A stretch of 64,000 bases of DNA from GCA-2730975 sp964576585 (GTDB lineage: Bacteria > Verrucomicrobiota > Verrucomicrobiia > Opitutales > Seribacteraceae). Numbering within the stretch: the stretch's first letter is position 1; the number at the start of each line of letters is the position of its first letter. The notes below the pieces were generated by a model. That model worked only from the letters and a program-made list of their open reading frames with translations. It was not told the DNA's origin and searched no databases. This document shows, piece by piece, positions 44,041 through 53,064 of the stretch. The stretch lies in NCBI GenBank assembly GCA_964576585.1, contig CAZNWO010000002.1, positions 10,333-74,332 of the forward strand, written 5' to 3'. Made by a program: the position numbers and the translations under genes.

Positions 44041-45018
44041 ATGGCAATTTTTTCCAAACCACAATATTCGACGGTAAAAGTCAAAACTCGCGAGGGCATT
44101 CCCAAGGGTGTCTATACCAAGTGTCCCAAGACGGGCGGTCATGTTTTCGTTAAGGAACTGAAGAACAACTTGATGGTTGTTCCCGCCAGTGACTACCATT
44201 TTCCCCTTCCTGCCCCGGAGAGAATCCAGTCGTTGGTGGATGAGGGCACTTTCGAGGAATACGACGAAGGCTTGAGTTCCCTAGATCCTCTCAAGTTCAA
44301 GGGTGCCGCATCCTATAGGCAGAAACTCAAGGAAAATAAAGAGAAGGCGAAAATGGCGGACGCCGTGGTATGCGGTCTAGGCAAAATGGATGGGAGAGAG
44401 GTGAGCCTTGCCGTGATGGACTTTCGTTTCCTCGGCGGCAGCATGGGCTCAGTTGTTGGCGAGAAGATTACTCGATCCATCGAGCGGGCGCTCGAGCGAA
44501 AAGTCCCTTTAGTGATCGTATCCGCATCCGGGGGCGCCCGCATGTACGAGGGTATACTCAGCCTCATGCAGATGGCCAAGACGAGTGCTGCGCTCGCAAG
44601 GTTGTCCGATGCCCGGATTCCCTTCATCTCCGTCCTTACCAATCCGACCATGGCTGGGGTCATGGCAAGCTTCGCATCCCTTGGGGACGTCATCTTGGCC
44701 GAACCCGGAGCCTTGGTGGGGTTTGCGGGACGTCGGGTTATCAAGGAAACCACCCAAGCGGACCTGCCCGAGGGATTCCAGACTTCTGAGTTTCTGCTCG
44801 AACACGGCTTGATTGATCAAATCGTTCACCGAAAGGAATTGAGAGAACGTCTCGTTACCCTCTTTGGCTTGCTTTGTGACCCTGCGCGCAAGTCGCCGGC
44901 GAAAAAGCGGAAGCCAGCCCAAAAATCAGGCCGCTCACCCAAGTCGAAAGCATCGTCGTCGAAGGGAACTTCTCGAAGAACCTCGAAGGTTCGTTCCAAG
45001 GGAAACGAGAAGAAATAG
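44041..45018 (+). CDS. accD: Acetyl-CoA carboxylase carboxyltransferase beta subunit, zinc site degenerate
   Basis: Beta half of the carboxyltransferase that makes malonyl-CoA for fatty acid synthesis. The crotonase-like core is well conserved (FMGGSMG-like FLGGSMGSVVGEKI, SASGGARMYEGILSLMQMAK, VLTNPTMAGVMASFA, VGFAGRRVI). The N-terminal zinc ribbon is not: against the E. coli pattern C-x2-C...C-x2-C, only C28 remains, and the others are T31, V47 and S50. The C-terminus carries ~40 extra residues rich in Lys and Ser (PAKKRKPAQKSGRSPKSKAS). The ATG at 44041 is chosen over an open frame reaching back into comF. folC follows within 3 bp. Confidence 0.92.
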   Translation: MAIFSKPQYSTVKVKTREGIPKGVYTKCPKTGGHVFVKELKNNLMVVPASDYHFPLPAPERIQSLVDEGTFEEYDEGLSSLDPLKFKGAASYRQKLKENKEKAKMADAVVCGLGKMDGREVSLAVMDFRFLGGSMGSVVGEKITRSIERALERKVPLVIVSASGGARMYEGILSLMQMAKTSAALARLSDARIPFISVLTNPTMAGVMASFASLGDVILAEPGALVGFAGRRVIKETTQADLPEGFQTSEFLLEHGLIDQIVHRKELRERLVTLFGLLCDPARKSPAKKRKPAQKSGRSPKSKASSSKGTSRRTSKVRSKGNEKK

Positions 45019-45020
45019 TA

Positions 45021-46292
45021 TTGCCCGAGGACATTCAGGAAACGATCGAGTTTCTCTATGGCCTGAGGAACAGGGGATCTACCTATGGCCTGGAGCGAAT
45101 GCAGGCATTTGCTTCAGCCCTCGGGAATCCCGAGAGGACCTTTCCAAGCATTCATGTTGCCGGAACCAATGGGAAGGGCTCCACTTGCGCTATGCTCGAG
45201 GCATGCCTGCGGGCAAACGGATTGAGAACGGGCCTTTTCACCTCGCCTCATTTGATTCGGCTAGGAGAACGCGTCAGGATTGATGGCGAAGAACTTACCG
45301 AGACGGAAATCATCCGACTTGTCCGCCACCTCAGGAGCGTAGCGGATGGCTTTTCCAAACCCGGACTCGATGACTATCCCACGTTTTTCGAATTCCTTAC
45401 GGCCATTGCGTTTCTGGCATTTGGCCAGCAGGAAGTCGACGTTGCAATCTTTGAAACTGGGCTAGGAGGTAGGCTGGACTCAACCAATATCTTGAATCCT
45501 CTCGTTTCCGTTATCACATCCATTGGCCTCGATCATTGCGATTTGCTTGGTTACGACATCGAATCCATCGCCAACGAAAAGGCAGGAATCATCAAGACGG
45601 GAAAGCCTGTCGTTCTTGGATGGCTTCCCAAACCTGCGGAAGACACCGTTCGCTCGATAGCAGTCTCTAGAAACGCTTCCTTATATTCCGTTCCTGACAG
45701 GATGGACGTCCTGCCCCGCACTTCCTTGGTCGGTTCCTTTCAGAGACGCAATGCTGCTGTTGCCTTGACGGTTTGCGAACTCTTGGAGGAATCTTTTCCT
45801 ATAGACTCTTCAAAGTGCAAAGATGCCTTGCTCAAGGTACAATGGCCTGGTCGCTGGCAGGAGATCGACTTTTTCGGCAATACCCTCATTTTGGATGCTA
45901 CCCACAATGCTGAAGGTGTTTGTGCCTTGGAGGAAAACCTCCGGAAATTGAAGTTACGCCCCATTGTTTTGGCTGGAACCTTGGGTGATGAGCGTGCTGC
46001 GGATCTCATGCCTGCGGTTGCTCGACATGCGAGCGAAATTCGCTTGCTCGAGCCAAGTCAGCCTCGGGCTTGTTCATTCGGAGTCCTGAGGTCGGCCATC
46101 CCCGAGAGCTTTGCGGGGACTGTTGTTGATACTACAATCGAGAAGGAGTTTCCCCTACAGGGGTGGGTTAAGAAAAGAAGTCAACCCACTGTGGTTACAG
46201 GATCTATTTATTTGTTGGGTGAAGTTTTAGGGCGGATCGATTCCTGTGGCCTCAAGAACAACGCTCTGGGTTCGCTACATGACCTTCCTTGA
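45021..46292 (+). CDS. folC: Bifunctional folylpolyglutamate / dihydrofolate synthase
   Basis: Adds glutamate to folates, and in many bacteria also to dihydropteroate. The 423-aa Mur-ligase-type protein has the P-loop HVAGTNGKGSTCAMLEA, the metal-binding FETGLGGRLDSTN and the later LDATHNAEGVCALEENL. It starts with TTG 2 bp after the accD stop, a context that suggests coupled translation. It is the last gene of the manC-to-folC run; a 463-bp gene-free stretch follows. Confidence 0.92.
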   Translation: MPEDIQETIEFLYGLRNRGSTYGLERMQAFASALGNPERTFPSIHVAGTNGKGSTCAMLEACLRANGLRTGLFTSPHLIRLGERVRIDGEELTETEIIRLVRHLRSVADGFSKPGLDDYPTFFEFLTAIAFLAFGQQEVDVAIFETGLGGRLDSTNILNPLVSVITSIGLDHCDLLGYDIESIANEKAGIIKTGKPVVLGWLPKPAEDTVRSIAVSRNASLYSVPDRMDVLPRTSLVGSFQRRNAAVALTVCELLEESFPIDSSKCKDALLKVQWPGRWQEIDFFGNTLILDATHNAEGVCALEENLRKLKLRPIVLAGTLGDERAADLMPAVARHASEIRLLEPSQPRACSFGVLRSAIPESFAGTVVDTTIEKEFPLQGWVKKRSQPTVVTGSIYLLGEVLGRIDSCGLKNNALGSLHDLP

Positions 46293-46755
46293 GTAACACA
46301 GTTCTCGAAAACGGGGAAATCTCCCGAAACGTCGTTGTCTATGATTGGTTTTCTACTGCGTGTGAATAAGTTTGGGAGGAACAGGGGATAAGACGGAACA
46401 ACTTTTTCTTGCCTCAATGGTCTAGAAAATCATTGATATTGCTCTTCAAAAATTACATATCCAACTCATCTTTTCAAACATATGAAATTCTTGAAAATTT
46501 ATTCACATTCATGCATCTAGTGTCACTCCATGGTTTGATTGTGCGCATATAGTGCATGTGCGTAAAAAAAATCTGTTTTTTTATTTTTTTCTTTTCTTTT
46601 CCATTCTGTCTCCACATTGTCAAATTTCCGCCGACGAATTGCGTGAATCCGAATTCCGGCCCTTGACTCGATTAATGTCTAAACAACTTACAACGCATCT
46701 TTAAACCTTCGGGTAAATTCAACCCGAGTTAACCATTCCGATAATCCAACGCGCC
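46293..46755. other. 463-bp AT-rich regulatory region upstream of nrdB
   Basis: No gene is visible on either strand. The stretch is clearly richer in A and T than its surroundings and holds a T-rich pyrimidine tract at about 46575-46601. Two NrdR-box-like half-matched sites 32 bp apart lie at 46508-46555. It should contain the nrdBA promoter, but no confident -10/-35 pair was found. Confidence 0.6.
46508..46555 (+). promoter_or_regulatory. Pair of NrdR-box-like sequences
   Basis: TTCATGCATCTAGTGT (46508-46523) and TGTGCGCATATAGTGC (46540-46555) each match the right half of the NrdR consensus (ATATWGTGT) and only loosely the left half. They are spaced 32 bp, about three helical turns, as paired NrdR boxes usually are. 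The ribonucleotide reductase genes downstream make this the expected site. Confidence 0.4.
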
Positions 46756-47841
46756 ATGGAAAAGACTTACAGCATAGGTGAAAAATTATTTGTCTTGGAC
46801 GAAGACAAGGCAAAGGAAGCATATGATGCGAAAAAAGTGATCAATGGTCGCGATACAATGGCTTTCAATTTACTGCCCCTGAAGTACCAATGGGCCTACG
46901 AGCTCTACAGGAAGATGAAGGCCAATCATTGGGAACCAGAGGACATCCCGATGCAAAAGGACATCGAGCAGTGGCAGAACCAGAATGAACTGAGCGAAAA
47001 CGAGCGTTGGATCATAATGATGGGCATCGGTTACTTTTCCGCAGCCGAGGGCATCGTTGGCGACAACATCCAGCACGTCGTTCGAGAACTTGTAACCGCT
47101 CCCGAACTCAAGCTGGTTTTGGGTCGGCATGCTCACGAGGAGAATATCCACGCCGACAGCCTCCTCTACATGATCAGTTCACTCGGCATCAATCCCCATG
47201 AATGCGAGGCGATGTTTGAACAGATCGACACAATTCGTCGCAAGAATGAGTTCGTGACCAAGGTTTCCAGAACTCTTAGAAGAGACATGGATATGTCTCA
47301 AACATCAGATAAACAGGAGCTTGCGAAAAATATGTTTGTCTTTGGACAATGCATGGAAGGAACCCAGTTCTACGGTTTGTTCGGTATGATTCTCAGCCTG
47401 TATCGCCAAAACAAGTTTCCCGGCATTGGGCAAATGTTTCGCTACACCTTGCGCGACGAGTCGAACCACATTGAATTGCTGAGGAATCTCTTCCGTGCCC
47501 TAATTGATGAAAACCCCGACGTCTGGACTCCCGACTTTCGACAGGAATTGACCGAATTGATGGTGGAAGCCGTCGCCTTGGAGAAGGAATTCATTGCGGA
47601 TTGCCTTCCCATGAACTCCGTCGGCATGAGTGCAGATGAATTCTGCCAATACATCGATTACATTGCTGATCGTCGCCTTAATGGAGTTGGTCTGGAACCC
47701 TTGAGTTCCTCCTCCTCCAATCCTTTCCCTTGGTTGGCTGAAATGATGGATGTCAACAAAGAGCAAAATTTCTTCGAGGGTCGTGTCACGGAATATCAAA
47801 AAGCGTCTTCCCTAGTGGACGTTTCCGATGACGAGCTTTGA
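46756..47841 (+). CDS. nrdB: Ribonucleotide reductase class I, small subunit, lacking the radical Tyr
   Basis: Dimetal protein that generates the oxidant for ribonucleotide reduction, 361 aa. All six metal ligands can be placed: D69 (PMQKDIEQW), E129 and H132 (HEENIHADSLLYM), E201 (CMEGTQFYG), E235 and H238 (RDESNHIELL). The residue four after H132, where E. coli has the radical Tyr122, is L136. Chlamydial class Ic enzymes, which use a Mn/Fe centre, have Phe there. The C-terminal RVTEYQKASSLV with the Tyr of the electron path is kept. This predicts a metal-based, not tyrosyl, oxidant. nrdA follows after 56 bp. Confidence 0.93.
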   Translation: MEKTYSIGEKLFVLDEDKAKEAYDAKKVINGRDTMAFNLLPLKYQWAYELYRKMKANHWEPEDIPMQKDIEQWQNQNELSENERWIIMMGIGYFSAAEGIVGDNIQHVVRELVTAPELKLVLGRHAHEENIHADSLLYMISSLGINPHECEAMFEQIDTIRRKNEFVTKVSRTLRRDMDMSQTSDKQELAKNMFVFGQCMEGTQFYGLFGMILSLYRQNKFPGIGQMFRYTLRDESNHIELLRNLFRALIDENPDVWTPDFRQELTELMVEAVALEKEFIADCLPMNSVGMSADEFCQYIDYIADRRLNGVGLEPLSSSSSNPFPWLAEMMDVNKEQNFFEGRVTEYQKASSLVDVSDDEL

Positions 47842-47897
47842 GGTCTGAGGTTATATCCCACACTTACTGAAACAAACGAACGGGGAGGCTGGAGGAT

Positions 47898-50800
47898 ATG
47901 CGGGACATCACCTTTGAAGAAGATCGGTTGCTTGAAAAAGTAGCCGAAACGCCGAGAGAACAAAAGCCGAGCTTCGACTGGGCGGGAGCTCTCGGCGACA
48001 ACCGTTTCGAAGTACCGAAAGTGCGTATCGACGATGGCGCGGGTGACCGTGATTTTGAAATTGCGGAAGTGGCCGAAGTCATAGGTGAGGCGTTGACCGA
48101 CCTACTGATTTCGCGAGAAGAAGAGGATATATACACAGACAAGAACCGGGAGCTCGTGGTGGAGTCCACCCGGAGTGTGGCCGACAGGCTTGTCGAGCGC
48201 ACCACGGATGATGATGACAACGACACTGGGCGTCTGACCTACGAGGAGCTTTATCGTTTGATCGAAAAAGTGCTCGTGGAGAAAGATGCCTACGACGTGG
48301 CTAAAAGCCTCGTCTTCTCTCGTTCGAACGAGAGAGGTGGCAAGGTGGGCGACGGCGAGAACGATACTGGTCTCGCCGCGCCCTCCATCCGCCTGATTCG
48401 CAGAAACGGTCAGGTTGTTCCTTGGAACCGTAGCAAAATCGAGGTAGCCGTTCGTAAGGCTTTTCTCTCGCTTCGGATTGATTCCGAGGCTGCGGTGGAC
48501 ATCTCCGCCGCCGTCACGAGACGTGCCATCGCCACAGGTCAGAATTATATAAATATCGAGGACATTCAGGACATCGTTCAGGAAGAACTGATGCGCAAGG
48601 GTCACTACAAGGTGGCCGAGGCCTACATCCTGTATCGGGCCAGGCGAAGGGTGGAACGGGAGACCCATGCTCCTTTCCCGGAGACCAAACAGGACTCCAT
48701 GATCGTCGTAAAGAAGCCCGATGGAACCACCTTCTTCTGGGACGGTCTGGACCTCAAGAAGCGGATCGAGTTCGCTTCCATCGGTCTCGATCTTTGCCTC
48801 GGTCCCGATCAGATTGAAGAAGAGTTGCGCCGATCGGTTTTTTCGGAAATCGAGGAAGAAGATCTCAAGACGACGATTATACTCAACGCAAAGACCTTAA
48901 TAGAGCGTGACGCCGATTTCGCGAAGTTTGCCGCCCGTATCCTCTTGAGCTACGTCTATGAGGAAGTCATCGAGTGGAACGTTGCCGAAAACACGCACGA
49001 GCAACTCAAAAACTTTCACGTAAAGGCCTTTAAATCCTATCTAAAAAGAGGGGTGGAAATCGAGCGGTTGGACCCCAAGCTTCTCGACCTCGACGTTGAA
49101 AAGCTCTCCGAAGCCCTTGATCCTTCCGCAGACTTGGACTTCGACTACCTTGGCATCCAGACTCTTTACGACCGCTACCTAATCGTGGACAAGACACTCG
49201 AGGTGCCCACTCGTATGGAGACCCCTCAATTCTTCTGGATGCGCGTAGCCATGGGGATATTCGCCCACGAGGAAAAGGACACTTCGGAAAAGACCATAGC
49301 CCTTTACAACTTGTACAAGAGTCGTCGCTTTTGCTCATCTACACCGACGCTCTTCAATGCCGGCACACTTCACTCTCAGCTTTCCTCCTGCTACCTATAC
49401 AAGGTAGACGACACGATCGAGTCCATCATGTATCGAGGCATTGCCGAAAACGCTTTCCTGTCGAAGTGGGCGGGCGGTTTGGGAGGAAGTTGGACCTCCG
49501 TGCGCGGGACAGGTAGTTATATCCAAGGGACCAATGGCGACAGCCAAGGCGTGATTCCCTTTCTCAAGATGCACAACGATCAGCTTTGCGCCGTCAACCA
49601 AGGTGGCAAGCGCAAGGGGTCGGGTTGCGCCTATCTCGAGTCTTGGCACAACGATATTTTCGACTTTCTCGAATTGCGACGCAATACGGGAGACGAAAGG
49701 CGGCGCACTCACGATATGAATACCGCCAATTGGATTCCCGACCTCTTCATGAAACGCATGGAGGCGAGGGAAGACTGGACCTTGTTTCGCAGCAATCAAG
49801 TGCCCGAGTTGCACGAGACCTACGGCAGTGAATTCGAGCAAAAGTACGTCGAGTACGAGGAAAAGGCGGAACGGGGCGAGATTTGGGGTAAGAAGATCGC
49901 TGCCATCGACTTGTGGAAGCAAATGCTCAAGGTGCTTTTCGAGACGGGGCATCCCTGGATCACCTTTAAGGACGCCTGTAACGTCCGAAATCCTCAGGAT
50001 CATTCGGGGGTGATTCACAGCTCCAATCTCTGCACCGAAATTACGCTAAACACTGGTCATGATGAGACTGCTGTCTGCAACTTGGGTTCCGTGGTCTTGG
50101 ACTCGCACCTAAAACAGGATGGATCGCTTGACCACGAAAAGCTAAGGGAGACCATCAGGATAGCCCTGAGGGCGCTCGACAACGTCATAGACGTTAACTT
50201 TTACCCCACGGAGGCGGCAAAGACTTCGAACCAGCGTCATCGTCCGATAGGTTTGGGCGTGATGGGCCTTCAAAACACCTTGTACGCCAAGGATATAGCC
50301 TTTGCATCGGAAGAAGCCGTGGAATTCAACGACGAGTTCATGGAAGCGATCTCCTATTACGCATACGAGGCTTCCAGCGATCTTGCCGCCGAAAGAGGAA
50401 CCTATCCCAGTTACAAGGGATCCAAGTGGGATCGGGGAATTCTTCCGCAGGATTCGATCGATCTGCTTGAGAAGGAACGAGGGGAAAAGGTGGACGTTCC
50501 CAAGGAGGCTAGGATGGACTGGGAGATCGTCCGCGAGAAGATTCGCAAGAACGGTATGCGTAACAGCAATGTTTTGGCAATCGCTCCAACTGCGACGATT
50601 TCGAACATCATGGGTTCTTCTCCATGCATCGAACCCACCTACAAGAACCTCTTCGTGAAAAGCAACCTTTCGGGCGACTTTCTGGTGCTCAACCAGTATC
50701 TTGTCAGGGACTTGAAGAAGAATGGTCTTTGGGACAAGGAGATGAGCGATCAGCTAAAGTATTTCGATGGCGAGCTAAAGGATATCGAAAACATACCCGA

Positions 50801-51170
50801 GGAACTAAAGAAAAAGTACCTGACGGCTTTCGACGTTTCCCACGAATACGTCATAGCAGCCTCGGCAAGGCGTCAGAAGTGGATCGACCAATCGCAGTCA
50901 GTCAACTTGTTCCTCGGAACTCCCGACCTCAAGACGCTTTCTCACATGTATCGAGCAGCATGGCGCCAAGGTCTCAAGACGACCTATTATCTGCGTACAC
51001 TTAGTGCATCCAACATCGAGAAAGCCACCGTTGATCTCAAGAAGAGCAATGAGAACCCCGATCCGTTGTCCAAGGAGGCCACTGCCAAGAAGGAATACAC
51101 GGAAGAGGAAATCAAGGCCTGCAGCATTCAGGCAATGATGGACGGGGAGGAATGCGAAGCCTGCCAGTAG
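47898..51170 (+). CDS. nrdA: Ribonucleotide reductase class I, large subunit, with three ATP-cone-like segments
   Basis: Catalytic subunit that reduces ribonucleoside diphosphates, 1090 aa against ~760 in E. coli. The extra length is N-terminal: a degenerate ATP-cone-like segment (~35-145), a canonical ATP cone (~162-255, IRLIRRNGQVVPWNRSKIEV) and a third (~267-355, MIVVKKPDGTTFFWDGLDL). The catalytic barrel has NLCTEITLNTGHDE with the active-site Asn, Cys and Glu, and CNLGSV. The C-terminal shuttle cysteines are in GEECEACQ. The triple-cone design is that of Chlamydiae. A strong GGAGG lies just before the ATG. It forms an operon with nrdB. Confidence 0.95.
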   Translation: MRDITFEEDRLLEKVAETPREQKPSFDWAGALGDNRFEVPKVRIDDGAGDRDFEIAEVAEVIGEALTDLLISREEEDIYTDKNRELVVESTRSVADRLVERTTDDDDNDTGRLTYEELYRLIEKVLVEKDAYDVAKSLVFSRSNERGGKVGDGENDTGLAAPSIRLIRRNGQVVPWNRSKIEVAVRKAFLSLRIDSEAAVDISAAVTRRAIATGQNYINIEDIQDIVQEELMRKGHYKVAEAYILYRARRRVERETHAPFPETKQDSMIVVKKPDGTTFFWDGLDLKKRIEFASIGLDLCLGPDQIEEELRRSVFSEIEEEDLKTTIILNAKTLIERDADFAKFAARILLSYVYEEVIEWNVAENTHEQLKNFHVKAFKSYLKRGVEIERLDPKLLDLDVEKLSEALDPSADLDFDYLGIQTLYDRYLIVDKTLEVPTRMETPQFFWMRVAMGIFAHEEKDTSEKTIALYNLYKSRRFCSSTPTLFNAGTLHSQLSSCYLYKVDDTIESIMYRGIAENAFLSKWAGGLGGSWTSVRGTGSYIQGTNGDSQGVIPFLKMHNDQLCAVNQGGKRKGSGCAYLESWHNDIFDFLELRRNTGDERRRTHDMNTANWIPDLFMKRMEAREDWTLFRSNQVPELHETYGSEFEQKYVEYEEKAERGEIWGKKIAAIDLWKQMLKVLFETGHPWITFKDACNVRNPQDHSGVIHSSNLCTEITLNTGHDETAVCNLGSVVLDSHLKQDGSLDHEKLRETIRIALRALDNVIDVNFYPTEAAKTSNQRHRPIGLGVMGLQNTLYAKDIAFASEEAVEFNDEFMEAISYYAYEASSDLAAERGTYPSYKGSKWDRGILPQDSIDLLEKERGEKVDVPKEARMDWEIVREKIRKNGMRNSNVLAIAPTATISNIMGSSPCIEPTYKNLFVKSNLSGDFLVLNQYLVRDLKKNGLWDKEMSDQLKYFDGELKDIENIPEELKKKYLTAFDVSHEYVIAASARRQKWIDQSQSVNLFLGTPDLKTLSHMYRAAWRQGLKTTYYLRTLSASNIEKATVDLKKSNENPDPLSKEATAKKEYTEEEIKACSIQAMMDGEECEACQ

Positions 51171-51198
51171 GGCGTATACTCGACCCAAAGGACGGGAC

Positions 51199-51729
51199 AT
51201 GACCGTCGGCGAGCGCCTTCAGCGTTTTCTTGCAAGGAAGCCAACTCTCTCCCACGATGTTTTTATTGCTCCGGGCGCAAGCGTCATAGGCGACGTTCGA
51301 TTGGGGGAACGCTCCAGCGTTTGGTATGGTTGCGTCTTGCGTGGAGACATTAACTACATCCGCATAGGACGGTGTACAAACGTTCAGGACGGAACCGTGA
51401 TTCACCTCGCCGATGATTATCCCGCCTTGGTTGGAGATTACGTCACCATTGGTCATGCCGCAGTGGTACATGCATGCGAAGTTCAAGACGAGTGTCTCGT
51501 TGGCATGAATGCCACTATTCTCGACGGGGCAGTCATCGGCACGAGGTCGATTGTCGCAGCGGGTTCGTTGGTTCCCCAAGGCATGGAGGTTCCTCCGGGC
51601 AGCCTAGTTGCCGGGGTTCCTGCACGAGTTAGGAGGAACCTCTCCGTTCAGGAGCAGGAAGGACTCAAAGCATGGGCTGAAAAATACCTAGAGGTCGCGG
51701 AGGCTCACGCAGTTTTGCATTCCGAATGA
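51199..51729 (+). CDS. Gamma-carbonic anhydrase family protein
   Basis: A 176-aa left-handed beta-helix protein with hexapeptide repeats (GASVIGDVRLGERSSVWYG). The three metal-binding His are in TVIHLADD and TIGHAAVVHAC, and the Gln-Asp pair NVQDGTVIH is also kept, as in YrdA/CaiE-type gamma-carbonic anhydrases. Many such proteins are active only in oxidising conditions or act as acyl carriers, so activity is not certain. An AAGGA Shine-Dalgarno precedes the ATG. It is 28 bp after nrdA and may be co-transcribed. Confidence 0.88.
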   Translation: MTVGERLQRFLARKPTLSHDVFIAPGASVIGDVRLGERSSVWYGCVLRGDINYIRIGRCTNVQDGTVIHLADDYPALVGDYVTIGHAAVVHACEVQDECLVGMNATILDGAVIGTRSIVAAGSLVPQGMEVPPGSLVAGVPARVRRNLSVQEQEGLKAWAEKYLEVAEAHAVLHSE

Positions 51730-51763
51730 TTTCTTCCCTCGGGAATCTTCGTGGGAGGCGTTT

Positions 51764-52108
51764 CTATCTTTGTTTTTTTTCGGGAATGGCTTGTTCCATG
51801 CCGTGACTCACGTAAAACTCAGCTGCAACGTCGGCAAGATTGGGTTTTGGGTAAGAGTTTGCCACGGACTGCGCGCAGCATGAAAGGTACTCGGTGATTT
51901 GTCTGAAGGATGCTTGCAGTCCGTCATCACTCAGTTTCCGACAAAGACTCTTCGCTGCATCCTCCCATTCATTGGTTGCATAAAAGGATTCATCGATGGC
52001 GCGAAGCCAGTCTTCCGAAGTAAAGTCAAATTCCATTGAGCTTGCCTGCCCTTTTGCCATAGCGTCTTGAATATACCTTGGTTTGTTCTTGGAGGAAGCT
52101 AAATTCAA
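51764..52108 (-). CDS. Small protein of unknown function
   Basis: An open frame of 114 codons that I do not recognise. The best part is residues 25-110, mostly helical and acidic at the start (MEFDFTSEDWLRAIDESFYA) with two Cys in YLSCCAQSV. A start at the ATG at 52036 or 52060 is as likely as the one given. No signal peptide or membrane segment. It is convergent with the carbonic anhydrase gene and divergent from the secreted DUF1080-like gene, with 150 bp between them. No frame on the other strand competes, which supports its being real. Confidence 0.5.
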   Translation of the reverse strand: MNLASSKNKPRYIQDAMAKGQASSMEFDFTSEDWLRAIDESFYATNEWEDAAKSLCRKLSDDGLQASFRQITEYLSCCAQSVANSYPKPNLADVAAEFYVSHGMEQAIPEKKQR

Positions 52109-52258
52109 CGGTTTTTCCGATCTTGCTCTTCACGCTAAATTGACGGCCAAGCTGGCGTCAGGTTCTCGAATCGAGTCTTATCCTCCTTCCTATGGTCGAT
52201 GCCATCCAATTGTGTCGCAAGCGTTGACGTTTGCGCAGCAACACTAATACTTCACTTC

Positions 52259-53056
52259 ATGAAATCATCCCTCCTTCTCCTTCCATTGTTTTTCGGTCTT
52301 CCTTTTTTAGCCTCCGGAAAAAGCGTTAAAGTCGAGGCGAAGGCAATTGCTGCTGCAGTAGCTGTTGCCGAGACCGTGCCCAACTTCAAGAACTTGGGTT
52401 TGAAGGAGCCTTACAAGCTCGTGTACAAACAGGACTTCGATGGCAACGAGGCCAAGGTGAAAGACGGTTTCTGGTTCACCAATCCAAACAACTGGAAAGT
52501 GCCGGCCGTACGAGGTGTTGGCTTCATGGAGTTCGTTACCAAGGGGCACAATTACAAGTATAAGGTCCGTTCCCCGTACACCATCGGGTTGGTCAGGGAC
52601 GTGGAGGTAAGGGATTTTGTACTTGAAGCCGATCTACAGCAAACTGGCAAGGAGTACGGGCACAGGGACACATGCGTATTCTATGGTTTTCAGGATCGTT
52701 CCAAGTTTTATTACACCCACATAGCCAGCGTTACGGACGCCCATGCCCACAATTGCTTTATAGTCAACGAAAAGCCAAGAACCAAGATTTCTCACGAGAC
52801 GACCAAGGGACACAAATGGAGTGCTCGGGACTGGCACCGGGTTCGGCTTTTTCGAGAACATTCCTCGGGTAAGATCGAGGTTTACGTGAACGACATGAAC
52901 AAGCCCATCATGCGCGCCGTTGACAAGACCTTCGACTGGGGGTTAGTCGGCTTCGGCACTTTCGATGATACCGGACGAGTCCGCAAGGTGCGCCTCTATG
53001 CCCCGGAAGTGAGAAAGAGCAAGGCTGGAGATCCTTTCGTGGAAGGGCGCAATTAA
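52259..53056 (+). CDS. Secreted DUF1080-like (concanavalin-fold) protein
   Basis: A 265-aa exported protein with signal peptide MKSSLLLLPLFFGLPFLASG; the ATG at 52259 is chosen because it opens this peptide. The mature part resembles the DUF1080 / family-16-like fold common in Planctomycetes and Verrucomicrobia, with YKQDFDGNEAKVKDGFWF, FVLEADLQQTGKEYGHRDTC and the closing IEVYVNDMNKPIMRAVDKTF and WGLVGFGTFDDTGRVRKVRL. Members are linked to sugar binding or 3-keto-glycoside hydrolysis; this one's substrate is unknown. It converges on the mannonate-dehydratase-like gene. Confidence 0.72.
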   Translation: MKSSLLLLPLFFGLPFLASGKSVKVEAKAIAAAVAVAETVPNFKNLGLKEPYKLVYKQDFDGNEAKVKDGFWFTNPNNWKVPAVRGVGFMEFVTKGHNYKYKVRSPYTIGLVRDVEVRDFVLEADLQQTGKEYGHRDTCVFYGFQDRSKFYYTHIASVTDAHAHNCFIVNEKPRTKISHETTKGHKWSARDWHRVRLFREHSSGKIEVYVNDMNKPIMRAVDKTFDWGLVGFGTFDDTGRVRKVRLYAPEVRKSKAGDPFVEGRN

Positions 53057-53064
53057 GCTCAGGA

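Noticed and set aside
48102..50018. Long minus-strand frames within nrdA
   Set aside because: nrdA is conserved along its full length on the plus strand; the antisense frames have no start signals or family matches.
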